DNA of 64,000 nt from positions 1-64,000 of the forward strand of contig DAONFG010000005.1 of the NCBI GenBank assembly GCA_035403465.1. The letters run 5' to 3'. Position numbers and translations under genes: made by a program. This DNA comes from JAAYBQ01 sp035403465. Its GTDB lineage: Bacteria > Spirochaetota > UBA4802 > UBA5550. Below are positions 41,674-50,598 of the stretch, piece by piece (within the stretch, counting starts at the first letter, position 1; each line of letters starts with the position of its first letter). The notes under the pieces were generated by a model. The model was not told where the DNA came from, made no database searches, and saw only the letters and a list, made by a program, of their open reading frames with translations.

Positions 41674-43746
41674 ATGAAGCAGGATATAAAAAATGTTGTA
41701 AAAAAAATTATCATCACGGAAGGTGTGCGTGATTCCGTTGTAATCCCCGCAGGCATTAATGATGAAATAATTTTTAGCGTAAACCCCGTTGAGGTAATCG
41801 ATTCGTTCATGCTTGAATCCGTCGACACGATCCTCTTCACCGTTCTTGTCATACCCATGAAGATGTACAAAGAGGTTTACAAGCACCTCAACTTCGTTGA
41901 CTATTCAAGAATTTTCTACCAGATGCTCCTGATCGGCGATGACAGGGAACTCATAGACCAGGATCTTGACAGGCTCTACCACATATGCGATTTCCTGCCG
42001 TCAAGAGTAAGTGATACCAAAATGCGTTTTATCATAGATAAATCGTTTTCCATAATAGAAAAATATTTCCAGAACGAACAGAAAAAAATCTGGTACTACA
42101 ACAGGCTGGTTGACGCGCAGCGTGACCAGGAGGACCTGATAAACATCGGCAAGTCACTCTCCGGTGAAAAGGACATGGAGAAGCTGCTGCGGCTTATACT
42201 TTATCTAAGCAAGAAAATTACGGGAGCTGACGCCGGCAGTATATACCTGGTTGAAGAGGATGAATCAGGCACCAAGAGGTTGAGGTTCAAATATTCACAT
42301 ACGTTTTCACGAGTGATCCCGCTCGAGGAATTTGTCATGGACATGAACAAGAAGTCCATATCGGGATATGTTGCAGTGACCGGCGAGGTCCTTAACATTC
42401 CCGACGCTTATAAAATCTCCGAGCTTGCTCCCTACAAGTTCAATCCCTATTTCGACAGGCAGCATAACTATATAAGCCGTTCCCAGCTGGTTGTACCCAT
42501 GAAAAATCACCTCAATGAAATAATCGGTGTTATCCAGCTCCTTAACAGCAAGGAGGATCATCGTGCCGGAAAAAAATACGAGAACGAAGCGTTCGAAATA
42601 CAGCTAGACACGCTGAAAGATTTTGACGAATACGTTGTCACCTTTGATGAAAGGTATAACAGCCTGATGGAGGCTATTGCCGGCCAGGCCGCAGTCACCA
42701 TCGAAAACAACAGGCTGATCAACCAGATACAGATGCAGTTCGAAGAATTTGTGAAGGCTTCGGTAACGGCGATAGAATCCCGGGACCCGGCAACATCAGG
42801 TCACTCGTTCCGCGTAGCCGAGATATGCAAGGAGCTTGCCACTGCTGTAAATGATATTTCAACAGGCTACCTGGGCAGTTTCCACTTTACCGAAAACGAC
42901 ATACGGGAGCTCGAATTCGCGTCGCTTCTGCATGACTTCGGAAAGGTTTATATTGACCTGAATATTTTCCAGAAAGCCAAAAAGCTCTATCCCAAAGATT
43001 TGGAAAACCTGAAACTGCGCCTTGATTATCTCTACAGGTTTATGGAACTCGGCTATGATTCGCGCGAGATAGAAATGCTCGATTCCCTGACACGCGGCAG
43101 CGGCAAATGTACAGCAGACGACGTCAGGAACCTTCATGACGAGAAGACCGCCAGGCTCAACCGCATAACAGCAATCAAGGAAATACTCGTTCAGCTCAAT
43201 GAACCTACGATAACCGACAGGGATCCCGAGACCATACTTAAAGAGATACTCTCTGAAATTGAAGGCCTTGAATGCATAGACCCATCCGGCGGAAAGATAG
43301 ATGTACTCACACTATCGGACCGCACCAATCTCATGATTAAACGCGGCAGCCTTAACGACGAGGAACGCTGCGAGATTGAAAGCCACGTAATCGAGACATA
43401 TAAATTCGTGAGCAAAATTCCATGGCCACCTGAATACAGGCGCATACCTGAGATAGCGCTGAGGCACCATGAAAAACTGGACGGAACAGGATACCCGGAC
43501 AGGCTTAAAGGACGGGATTCGACATCGCTCCAGTCAAGGATGATGTCCATTGCCGACATATTCGATGCTCTCGTAGCGCAGGACAGGCCGTATAAAAAAT
43601 CAGTCCCGATCGACAGGGTGATCAAGATACTAAAGGAGGAAGCCGGGGCCAACAAGCTTGACCCGGACCTTGTTAATCTCTTTATCGACAAAAAAATCTA
43701 CATGAAATTTATAAGCCAGGAACAACGCGAGCAGATGCTCAACTGA
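41674..43746 (+). CDS. GAF plus HD-GYP domain protein, putative c-di-GMP phosphodiesterase
   Basis: This 690-residue soluble protein has an unassigned N-terminal region (~1-150) and a GAF domain (~155-350; KITGADAGSIYLVEEDESGT, KSISGYVAVTGEVLNIPDAY). An HD-GYP domain follows (~365-685) with TSGHSFRVAEICKE, ASLLHDFGKVYIDL and RHHEKLDGTGYPDRLKGR intact. A ~130-residue insertion separates the HD and GYP parts. HD-GYP enzymes degrade c-di-GMP, opposing the GGDEF proteins of the 16-18 kb region. The signal sensed by GAF is unknown. It stands alone. Confidence 0.9.
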   Translation: MKQDIKNVVKKIIITEGVRDSVVIPAGINDEIIFSVNPVEVIDSFMLESVDTILFTVLVIPMKMYKEVYKHLNFVDYSRIFYQMLLIGDDRELIDQDLDRLYHICDFLPSRVSDTKMRFIIDKSFSIIEKYFQNEQKKIWYYNRLVDAQRDQEDLINIGKSLSGEKDMEKLLRLILYLSKKITGADAGSIYLVEEDESGTKRLRFKYSHTFSRVIPLEEFVMDMNKKSISGYVAVTGEVLNIPDAYKISELAPYKFNPYFDRQHNYISRSQLVVPMKNHLNEIIGVIQLLNSKEDHRAGKKYENEAFEIQLDTLKDFDEYVVTFDERYNSLMEAIAGQAAVTIENNRLINQIQMQFEEFVKASVTAIESRDPATSGHSFRVAEICKELATAVNDISTGYLGSFHFTENDIRELEFASLLHDFGKVYIDLNIFQKAKKLYPKDLENLKLRLDYLYRFMELGYDSREIEMLDSLTRGSGKCTADDVRNLHDEKTARLNRITAIKEILVQLNEPTITDRDPETILKEILSEIEGLECIDPSGGKIDVLTLSDRTNLMIKRGSLNDEERCEIESHVIETYKFVSKIPWPPEYRRIPEIALRHHEKLDGTGYPDRLKGRDSTSLQSRMMSIADIFDALVAQDRPYKKSVPIDRVIKILKEEAGANKLDPDLVNLFIDKKIYMKFISQEQREQMLN

Positions 43747-43755
43747 AAATCCCGC

Positions 43756-44148
43756 CTATCCTGGCAGCTCTGAACTGTCAGTAGTTACAAGCAGAATAAT
43801 TGGAAGTTCAACTGATGCCGCAAGCGTGCGGAAAAGTACTACGGCAACGTCAAACCCGGACAGGGGTATACCGGGAACCATACGAATCACCACAAATGCA
43901 ACAGACCATGCGAAGTGAATATCCATCAGCAGGAGCTGAATCTTTCTGCTCGAGGGATTATCGTTAAACAGTATTATTACATGCAGAGTAAGGAGCACGG
44001 TCAGGACAAGTCCGGCAGTGAGGGCAACCGGCTTACCGTACAGAAAGTTCAGGAAAATGAAAAGAAGTATGATTTCAGCGTAGAAGAGCGTTGAAATATA
44101 TGGAAGGGCTGAATGTGCCCTGCTGCGCAAGAGTTCAAAATAGCTCAT
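43756..44148 (-). CDS. Small four-helix membrane protein, unknown function
   Basis: This ~130-residue protein has four hydrophobic segments (~18-38, ~42-62, ~75-95, ~103-125). The second contains LTAGLVLTVLLTLHVIILF. I do not recognise a family. AGGA eight nt upstream favours the ATG at 44148 over one at 44184. It converges with the HD-GYP gene, ending 9 nt from its stop, and is divergent from the pseudouridine synthase gene. Confidence 0.65.
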   Translation of the reverse strand: MSYFELLRSRAHSALPYISTLFYAEIILLFIFLNFLYGKPVALTAGLVLTVLLTLHVIILFNDNPSSRKIQLLLMDIHFAWSVAFVVIRMVPGIPLSGFDVAVVLFRTLAASVELPIILLVTTDSSELPG

Positions 44149-44296
44149 AATATTGTCCTGTGAATAATTGTCAATATTCCGCATAAATACTGCCGTAAAT
44201 GTATAATCCTGCCTGAAATTACAACAACCATAATGTAAATAAAATTATTGTCAACCAATACCTGTGTAATATACTGGCTGTAAGAGGGGAAACAGG

Positions 44297-45235
44297 TTGG
44301 AAGATAAAATTATTGTAGTAGTACCCGAAGAATACAACCTTGAAAGGATAGACCGTTTTCTTGCCGGCAACCTTGACGAGGACCTTTCACGTTCGCTTAT
44401 CCAGAAATACATCAGGGACAGCCTTATAACAGTGAACAGCGCACCTGTGCGATCAAACTACAAGGTGAAAACCGATGACGAAATCATCATCACATTCCCT
44501 GAAGTTCCGGAATGCGGAATTGAACTTATTCCCGAAAACATTCCCCTTGATATTATCTACCAGGATGAACATATCGTCGTGATTAACAAGCAGCCCGGAC
44601 TTGTTGTGCATCCCGGCCACGGCAATAATACCGGCACGCTTGTGAACGCGCTCCTGTACCATGTAAAGCAGCTCTCGACCGATGGTGAACCCGAACGGCC
44701 GGGCATTGTGCACAGGCTCGACAGGGATACTGCCGGACTCATGATCGCCGCTAAAACCAATGAGGCTTACCATGGTCTTGTTGACGGTTTTACTAAAAGG
44801 CTGATGGACAAACGATACCAGGCAATAGTCACCGGTAAACCTAAAAAAGAACATGGTATAATCGAACTCCCCATTGCAAGGCACAAAAAATACAGGCAGA
44901 AAATGTCAGTAGACGAAGACGGCAGGGAGGCTATCACCGAATACTGGATTGCAAAAATCTGGCAGAAGATGAACGGAACCTTTACCCTCATAGACATCAA
45001 AATCCATACAGGGCGGACTCACCAGATACGCGTGCATATGTCCGCAACAGGCAACCCTGTTATCGGCGATCAGATATACTCAAAGAAATGGGAAAAACAT
45101 AAAGTGCCCTACCTGCTCCTGGCCTCAACATCGCTCAGCTTTGACCACCCTGTTACAGGTGAACGTCTTTCATTCACAATACCGCTGCCGCAGCATATGG
45201 CTGAATTCATGGAAAAACTTGAGAGGATGGAATAG
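44297..45235 (+). CDS. RluA/RluD-family pseudouridine synthase
   Basis: This 312-residue enzyme has an N-terminal S4 RNA-binding domain (~15-75; RIDRFLAGNLDEDLSRSLIQ) and the catalytic domain with the Asp motif GIVHRLDRDTAGLMIAAKT. Also present are GRTHQIRVHMSATGNPVIGD and FDHPVTGERLSF. RluD-type enzymes isomerise uridines in 23S rRNA helix 69. It starts with TTG preceded by AGAGGGG; no nearby ATG is in frame. Domain order and length fit RluD, but RluA/RluC relatives cannot be excluded. Confidence 0.9.
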   Translation: MEDKIIVVVPEEYNLERIDRFLAGNLDEDLSRSLIQKYIRDSLITVNSAPVRSNYKVKTDDEIIITFPEVPECGIELIPENIPLDIIYQDEHIVVINKQPGLVVHPGHGNNTGTLVNALLYHVKQLSTDGEPERPGIVHRLDRDTAGLMIAAKTNEAYHGLVDGFTKRLMDKRYQAIVTGKPKKEHGIIELPIARHKKYRQKMSVDEDGREAITEYWIAKIWQKMNGTFTLIDIKIHTGRTHQIRVHMSATGNPVIGDQIYSKKWEKHKVPYLLLASTSLSFDHPVTGERLSFTIPLPQHMAEFMEKLERME

Positions 45236-45361
45236 CACGCGGGATTCCTGCTTCACTTGGGCTAGATCATTATTCTATAAAAATTTGTTGACCGGAAATT
45301 AATTGCCTGCACGGAGTATTCTTTACCAGTCTGCATAATCTATACCGCCAGGAGAAGCCCG

Positions 45362-45994
45362 ATGGCCACACTACTCCAGAAATTCAGAAACACAGGCCTG
45401 CTGGTACTTATGCCTGTTGTTAAACTCATCGGGAAGATCATGCCCCCCTTCTCGAAAAAAGATCCCATGATCAACTTCTATAGAATACTTAGCCTGCTGC
45501 AGCCGATGGACATCATTCTCACTACATCGCGCGGGCACATGAGCAACCTGTTCAATCCCGGCAAATACAAGCATGCCATCGCGTATATCGGTATAGAAAA
45601 GGGAATACCACAGATCATTGAATCAACAGGTGAAGGTGTAAACCAGCGTACACTCATCGAATGCATGTCAACCAAGGATGCCATTGCAGTGCTGCGTCCA
45701 AACAAACAGGTGTTTGCAAACAAAAAGCAGCTACAGAAAGCAATTAACTGGCTCAAGATGCAGAAGGGTAAACCTTATGATTACGTGTTCGACATGAACT
45801 CACAGAAAAAATTTAAAAACTTCTTCTGCAGCGAACTGATATACTATGCGATAAAGGAAGTGAATCCGGATACAAATTTTGTTCTCATGGAGACTTTCGG
45901 TGTGCCAACTGTTTCACCCATGGACTTCTACAAGGCAAAGAAAAAATTTGATCTTGTATATGAGACAGGCATGAGGGATATGCTGAGTGAATAG
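45362..45994 (+). CDS. YiiX-like permuted papain-type amidase/peptidase
   Basis: This 210-residue protein has a permuted NlpC/P60 fold. QPMDIILTTSRGHMSNLFNP is followed by the catalytic His in KYKHAIAYIGIE, an acidic residue in IIESTGEGVNQRT, and the catalytic Cys in NFFCSELIYYAIKE. There is no clear signal peptide, only an amphipathic hydrophobic start (NTGLLVLMPVVKLIG), in contrast to the exported relative at 25215. Substrates of this family are poorly known; lipid-linked or peptide amides are possible. AGGAGA precedes the ATG. Confidence 0.83.
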   Translation: MATLLQKFRNTGLLVLMPVVKLIGKIMPPFSKKDPMINFYRILSLLQPMDIILTTSRGHMSNLFNPGKYKHAIAYIGIEKGIPQIIESTGEGVNQRTLIECMSTKDAIAVLRPNKQVFANKKQLQKAINWLKMQKGKPYDYVFDMNSQKKFKNFFCSELIYYAIKEVNPDTNFVLMETFGVPTVSPMDFYKAKKKFDLVYETGMRDMLSE

Positions 45995-46065
45995 TCTTAT
46001 ACTATAATCCAGGATGTTGACATGACCTGAGTTAAAATGAACATATAAAACATTTAACCCGGTAA

Positions 46066-47034
46066 TTAATAATTAATCCCCACGGCATCCTTGACTTTTT
46101 TTAATGTCACAACAGCAACCTCACGGGTCTTGTCGGCACCCATCTTCATTATCCTGTAGACCTCTGCGGGATCGTTCTCGTAGATTTTTCTCTTCTCCCT
46201 GTAGGGCCTGAAGTACTCAGTCATCAGTTCCAGGAGCTCCTTCTTTGCCTGGCCGTAACCGGTTCCGCCCTTCAGGTAGCGCTCTTTCATGTCTGCCAGC
46301 TGCGCGTCGCTGGCGAAGAGTTTATACAGTGCAAAGACGTTGCATTTTGACGGGTCCTTTGGTTCCTCGACCGGTGTAGAGTCTGTCAGAATGCTCATGA
46401 CTTTTTTCTTCAGCGACTTTTCATCTTCAAAGATCTCGATGGCATTGCCGTAACTCTTCGACATCTTTTCTCCGTCAATGCCGGGGATCACAGCTATCTC
46501 CTCCTGGATCTCCTCTTCTGGGATCACAAAAATCTCGCCGTACTTATGGTTGAACGACTGTGCTATGTCGCGCGTAATCTCGATGTGCTGCTTCTGGTCC
46601 CTGCCCACTGGAACTATATTTGCGTCATAAAGTAAAATGTCAGCAGCCATGAGTACGGGATATGTGTAGAGCCCGGTATTGGGAACAAGTCCCCTGGCAA
46701 TCTTGTCCTTGTAACTGTGGCTCCTCTCGAGCAGTCCAAGCGATGTATGGCACGAAAGTATCCAGGTAAGCTCGGTCACCTCTGGAACGTCGGACTGCAC
46801 CCAGAAGTAGCATTTGTCAGGATCAAGGCCCAGCGCGAGGAAATCCATTGCGGCGTTAAGTGTGTTGCGTTTCAGTTCCGCACCGTCCTGCAGGCTTGTC
46901 ATTGCATGGTAATTGACTATGAAACAGAAGAGTTCGCTCTTCTCCTGCATCTCGATCATCCTCTTCATCATGGCGAAATAGTTACCTATATGAAGAGCAC
47001 CTGACGGCTGTATCCCTGAAAGTACCCTGGCCAT
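46066..47034 (-). CDS. trpS: Tryptophanyl-tRNA synthetase
   Basis: This 322-residue class I synthetase has the HIGH-like motif GIQPSGALHIGNYFAMMKRM and the KMSKS motif GEKMSKSYGNAI. Also diagnostic are the Trp-pocket segment FIVNYHAMTSL and PVGRDQKQHIEITRDIAQ. It charges tRNA-Trp with tryptophan. The ATG at 47034 begins at the conserved MARVLSGIQPSG; a longer frame to 47058 adds non-conserved residues. I see no T-box or leader control upstream. Confidence 0.94.
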   Translation of the reverse strand: MARVLSGIQPSGALHIGNYFAMMKRMIEMQEKSELFCFIVNYHAMTSLQDGAELKRNTLNAAMDFLALGLDPDKCYFWVQSDVPEVTELTWILSCHTSLGLLERSHSYKDKIARGLVPNTGLYTYPVLMAADILLYDANIVPVGRDQKQHIEITRDIAQSFNHKYGEIFVIPEEEIQEEIAVIPGIDGEKMSKSYGNAIEIFEDEKSLKKKVMSILTDSTPVEEPKDPSKCNVFALYKLFASDAQLADMKERYLKGGTGYGQAKKELLELMTEYFRPYREKRKIYENDPAEVYRIMKMGADKTREVAVVTLKKVKDAVGINY

Positions 47035-47193
47035 AAAAACCCCCGTAAACTGAAACAATAAACCGGTTTCCCGGACAATGATTTAATATCATCAAGTTAA
47101 ATGCGTTTCGCTGGACAAACCGCTAAAACTGCCTGTTATTGACTGCTAACAAAAAATGGTGTCAATAAAAAATTTTCTTGAATAGTCAAACGC

Positions 47194-47285
47194 TATAATG
47201 TATAGATACAAATGACTTGTAGCAAAACTCCGTTTTGCATTGGAAGGAGAGCCCCTGCGGGGCTCTTTTCGGGGGCTTCGCCCCC
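47194..47285 (+). other. Promoter-like box followed by strong hairpins; possible small RNA or leader
   Basis: A TATAAT at 47194-47199 is followed by a GCAAAAC/GTTTTGC hairpin (47222-47238). Next is an AGAGCCCC/GGGGCTCT hairpin (47248-47266) ending in TTTT, then a GGGGGC/GCCCCC hairpin (47271-47285). A ~65-nt terminated transcript is possible, as is a leader attenuating the gene at 47385. The -35 region is poor. Nothing else is recognised in 47059-47384. Confidence 0.35.
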
Positions 47286-47384
47286 GGCCCCAGGTTAAAA
47301 AAGAGAAAAGCAGCAAGTCTATTTATAAAAACAGGCCCTTGGTGGCCGGTTTAAAAGAAATTATGTATTCTAAAGGAGTTTGCC

Positions 47385-47621
47385 ATGCAGGTTAATATGG
47401 GGAGCGTTGACAGGTTTATAAGGTTTATGGTAGGAGCAGCATTTTTAGTTAACATCATTATTCTTGAGCCGGGTGTAGCGGGCACAATAATTCTGCTGGT
47501 TCTCGGTGGAGTAATGTGGTTCAATTCATGGACAGGATACTGTCCCGCATACACACCGCTGGGAATCTGCACATGCGGCGGAACATGCCAGTGCGGATGT
47601 GACGAAAAAAAAGCTGAATAA
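47385..47621 (+). CDS. DUF2892 membrane protein with Cys-rich tail
   Basis: This 78-residue protein matches DUF2892 (YgaP-like membrane part): VNMGSVDRFIRFMVGAAFLV, two membrane helices, then SWTGYCPAYTPLGIC. It extends into an unusual Cys/Gly tail, TCGGTCQCGCDEKKAE, giving six cysteines in about 25 residues, suited to metal binding. Its neighbour is a metal-regulated exporter operon, convergent across a shared terminator. A good AAGGAG precedes the ATG. Confidence 0.8.
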   Translation: MQVNMGSVDRFIRFMVGAAFLVNIIILEPGVAGTIILLVLGGVMWFNSWTGYCPAYTPLGICTCGGTCQCGCDEKKAE

Positions 47622-47630
47622 GCTGAAAAA

Positions 47631-47660
47631 AAAGTCCGGCAAAACGCCGGACTTTTTTTT
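47631..47660. terminator. Bidirectional intrinsic terminator
   Basis: AAAGTCCGGC and GCCGGACTTT form a perfect 10-bp stem around AAAAC, with A's upstream and T's downstream. It serves the DUF2892 gene on the plus strand and the cation exporter gene, whose stop codon lies at its edge, on the minus strand. Confidence 0.88.
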
Positions 47661-48594
47661 ACCTGCAGCAGTTATCTTTATGACCTCCGCAGAATTTTCC
47701 GTATTCAGCCTGAACCGCAGAGTGATTAATAGCAAACTTTTTATCAAGCAGATCATTGATTTCCCGAATTACAATATCCGATGAACCTGAATTCTCCTCA
47801 AGGCATATGTGACATGAAAGAAAAACCTCTTTCGAATTAATTGACCAGATGTGCAGCCCGTGGAGGCTTTCCACTCCTGCAACCGAAAGAATCGCATCAT
47901 AGACCTCATCAGTCTTTATATGTTCGGGAACTCCCTGCAGAAATATCCGTAGTGATTCCCTGATAATACCGAACGCGCTCCATATAATCATGACACCGAT
48001 GAAGCAGCTTATTACTATATCCACCCAGTAATTGGATGTAAACCATATTATAATTGCAGCTGCTATTACCGCCACCGATGAAACTGCATCAAAAAAAAGG
48101 TGCATTGAGGCTGCTCGGATATTCAGGCTCGTGTTACTCCCGTAATTAAGTATAAAAATAGAAATTACGTTTCCGGCAAGACCAATAAAAGCAACAGGAA
48201 GCATAATCCCGAGGTCAACCTGTTGCGGGTTAAGAAACCTCTCCACAGATTCATGGAATATAAAAATACCTATAACAACAAGTGTCATCGAATTGATAAG
48301 CGCAGTGAGAACTTCGAATCTCTTTAGACCGAACGTATACCTGGCGCCGCTGCTTCTTCCTGAAATCTTTTCCCCGGCATAGCCAAGCATTAATGAAAGT
48401 ACATCTGAAAAATTATGCCCCGCGTCCGATATAAGCGCAAGGCTGCCGGACAGAACGCCGCCCGTATATTCCGCCGCAGTAATTATCATGTTGACTATTA
48501 TAACAAGCAGCAGCCTGAAGCTTCCCTCAACATGATGCGCATGGCTGTGCCCGTGGTGGTGATCATGATCGTGACTGCTCTTGTTTTCCATCAT
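47659..48594 (-). CDS. Cation diffusion facilitator, CzcD/ZitB-type zinc exporter
   Basis: This 311-residue protein begins with a His-rich stretch (SSHDHDHHHGHSHAHHVEG) and has six membrane helices. The transport-site motifs are SDAGHNFSDVLSLMLG in helix 2 and MHLFFDAVSSVAVI in helix 5. The cytoplasmic C-terminal domain (GVESLHGLHIWSINSKEVFL) is typical. These proteins exchange zinc or related divalent metals for protons. It overlaps the SmtB-type repressor gene by 4 nt, so the operon is expected to be metal-induced. The end GKFCGGHKDNCCR adds extra thiol and His ligands. Confidence 0.92.
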   Translation of the reverse strand: MMENKSSHDHDHHHGHSHAHHVEGSFRLLLVIIVNMIITAAEYTGGVLSGSLALISDAGHNFSDVLSLMLGYAGEKISGRSSGARYTFGLKRFEVLTALINSMTLVVIGIFIFHESVERFLNPQQVDLGIMLPVAFIGLAGNVISIFILNYGSNTSLNIRAASMHLFFDAVSSVAVIAAAIIIWFTSNYWVDIVISCFIGVMIIWSAFGIIRESLRIFLQGVPEHIKTDEVYDAILSVAGVESLHGLHIWSINSKEVFLSCHICLEENSGSSDIVIREINDLLDKKFAINHSAVQAEYGKFCGGHKDNCCR

Positions 48595-48908
48595 AACTGA
48601 TCCCGGTTTTCAAGTATGTGTTCAATCCCGAAGCTGAGAATTGTTTCTATGTGATCATCATCCAGGGAATAAAGTATGTTTTTCCCGTCACGCCTGGTCC
48701 TTACTACATGTGCCTGTTTCAGCACACGAAGCTGGTGTGATACTGCCGATTGAGTCATGTCAACAGTGCCGGAAAGGTCGTTAACACAGTGCTCCCCCTC
48801 CATCAGCGCAGTAAGTATTTTAAGGCGCGCAGGGTCACCAAAGATGCTGAAAAAATCAGCAAGCCTTTCAAATCTCCTCTCATCCGTTTTTATTCTGCGG
48901 CTTTTCAC
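48591..48908 (-). CDS. ArsR/SmtB-family metal-responsive repressor
   Basis: This 105-residue winged-helix protein contains IFGDPARLKILTALMEGEHC and the recognition helix MTQSAVSHQLRVLKQAHVV. Its last helix contains a set matching the SmtB alpha5 zinc site: Asp, His two residues later, His eleven later and Glu three after that (DDHIETILSFGIEHILE). It should release DNA when zinc or a similar metal binds. The cognate exporter follows with a 4-nt overlap, and a palindromic operator lies upstream over the -10 box. Confidence 0.9.
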   Translation of the reverse strand: MKSRRIKTDERRFERLADFFSIFGDPARLKILTALMEGEHCVNDLSGTVDMTQSAVSHQLRVLKQAHVVRTRRDGKNILYSLDDDHIETILSFGIEHILENRDQL

Positions 48909-48932
48909 ATCAATCCTCCAATCTTATGAACA

Positions 48933-48950
48933 CATGAACCATTGTTCATG
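48933..48950. promoter_or_regulatory. ArsR/SmtB operator overlapping the -10 box
   Basis: CATGAAC and GTTCATG are perfect inverted repeats around CATT, with a further ATGAAC at 48926-48931. This matches the TGAACA-type operators of the SmtB/CzrA family. On the minus strand a TTGACT (48968-48963) and AACAAT (48946-48941) with 16-nt spacing place the operator over the -10 element. Confidence 0.7.
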
Positions 48951-49021
48951 CGATTGCTTAAAAGTCAATAATTTAAATAACAGAGCCGGTAAAATTTCAT
49001 GACACCGAAACAATCCAGTTT

Positions 49022-49214
49022 CAGGCACAGAGAGCACAGAGCATTTCAATATTTTATTCATTTAATCTCTAATAATCTGAGAGTATGCATTGATAAGTCA
49101 TGAAATGAATGATTATACATCGGTACATCATCGAATAATAGCTTATATAATCTATGCAGAATCTGACAGACCGAAATATAATACAACTCTGCACTCTCTG
49201 CGCCTCTGTGGCAA
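49022..49214. repeat. Imperfect inverted repeats of CACAGAG type
   Basis: CAGGCACAGAGAGCACAGAG at 49022-49041 is nearly complementary to CTCTGCACTCTCTGCGCCTC near 49187-49206. The pair brackets ~145 nt of non-coding sequence between the ArsR-family and ThuA-like genes. Similar 'ctctgtgcctctgtgg' sequences are dispersed in many bacterial genomes. The other frames in 48951-49291 are not supported as genes. Confidence 0.45.
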
Positions 49215-49291
49215 ATTACGTCAATAATATGATAAACCCTGATTTTTTTATTGACTGAATTTCCTCCCGGACATAACACAAAGTATCCCTG

Positions 49292-50464
49292 ATGGAATTC
49301 CGGATGAACCTGTTAAAAAAACTCATAATAGCCATGCTCCTTTTCTATACACTGCCTGCAATAGCCGGCCCGCACGTCGCAGTGGTCAAAAGCAGGTATG
49401 ACAACATTGAACTTGTACTCACCACGTACAGGATACCTTATGACCTGATCAGCTACAACGACCTCGGTAATGACGAGACCTTTCACAAGTACAGGGCAAT
49501 CTTTTTCCCCTCAGGCCTTGCCTCGGACTACGAAAACAACCTGGATGTAAGCTGGCAGGGGAAAGAGATAACATCTGTTAAACTGGGAAAAAACTTTTTC
49601 GAACTGGATGACCAAAAGTTCAGGGAAGACCTGAGAGATTTCATCAGGCGCGGGGGCTCCGCATACTTTTCAGGTTACGCGTTCAGGGAGCTCTCAAAGG
49701 CTTATGATTATTTTGAATTCTTTGAAAATTTTCCCTACATGGGACTGCCCGGCAGACTCGAGGCAACTCTCTATGACGACCTGGCCCGGTTCAGCCTTAA
49801 AAGAAAATACGCCCTGTACATGGACTATCCGGGATGGATAGCACTGAAGGATGTTGACCATGCACTCGTCCTGTCAGAGTCCTCATTCGACACACCAAAG
49901 GGGGAAAAGTCAGGGCCTGTAAGCGTACTGATCAAAGACGGCGCAGGTGAAATAATCTACACAAGCTATTACAGCACGGTGTACAGCGAATTCAAGCGTT
50001 TCAACATATACAGGGTAGCAGGCTACTCCCTTATGAAAAGGAACAGTTCACATGCCGATGAATTCTTCCAGGACGTAACCGGCAGAATTACAGATGCGTT
50101 CCACGCAGGTGAGGCTTCACGGACTTACTACTTTGACCTTGGAAAGGGGATCAATACCTTCTACTTTCAGTCGGAGTCATCACCGTATATGTTTGAAATT
50201 TACGACAGCAACCTGTCATTGGTGGCTTCTGTTGAAAAATACGAGCTGAGCCAGACCTGGACTATATCATCTGCAAAGACCGATTACTGCTTTATAACAG
50301 TTTATCCCGGCGGGAATGGAAGATATGGAATGCATTCAATTATTTCTGCCAGCGGCACGCTTGTCCCTAAACCTGTAAAAACAGCGGCAAAAGTGCTTCT
50401 TTATACCCTGGGGATTATATTTGCAGCCGCTTTTATCAAGGTCGCCGCATCACGCTTTCTTTAA
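49292..50464 (+). CDS. Exported ThuA/GATase-like protein with C-terminal membrane anchor
   Basis: The ~390-residue protein has a signal peptide (to ~residue 25). Its domain resembles class I glutamine-amidotransferase-like folds (VAVVKSRYDNIELVLTTYRI; YRAIFFPSGL; LRDFIRRGGSAYFSGYAFRE) without a catalytic Cys. A beta-sandwich segment (~275-350) resembles bacterial pre-peptidase domains, and a C-terminal membrane helix (~365-388) follows. A role in envelope integrity or polysaccharide handling is conceivable but not shown. The ATG at 49304 is an alternative start. Confidence 0.65.
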   Translation: MEFRMNLLKKLIIAMLLFYTLPAIAGPHVAVVKSRYDNIELVLTTYRIPYDLISYNDLGNDETFHKYRAIFFPSGLASDYENNLDVSWQGKEITSVKLGKNFFELDDQKFREDLRDFIRRGGSAYFSGYAFRELSKAYDYFEFFENFPYMGLPGRLEATLYDDLARFSLKRKYALYMDYPGWIALKDVDHALVLSESSFDTPKGEKSGPVSVLIKDGAGEIIYTSYYSTVYSEFKRFNIYRVAGYSLMKRNSSHADEFFQDVTGRITDAFHAGEASRTYYFDLGKGINTFYFQSESSPYMFEIYDSNLSLVASVEKYELSQTWTISSAKTDYCFITVYPGGNGRYGMHSIISASGTLVPKPVKTAAKVLLYTLGIIFAAAFIKVAASRFL

Positions 50465-50598
50465 TATTATTAAATATTTAAAATCCTGTAATAATAATAA
50501 TTAATACAGTTTTTTTATTTACAGATTAGCTTTTCAATTTATTCATAAATTCTGCAATTTTTCAGCTACAAATCCGTAAAAAACAGGGGGAGTTTTCG

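Noticed and set aside
47035..47193. T-box or trp leader before trpS
   Set aside because: No AGGGTGG-type antiterminator sequence or Trp-rich leader frame was found on the minus strand.
50465..50598. parS site expected near parAB
   Set aside because: No TGTTTCACGTGAAACA-like sequence was seen here or elsewhere in the window by eye.
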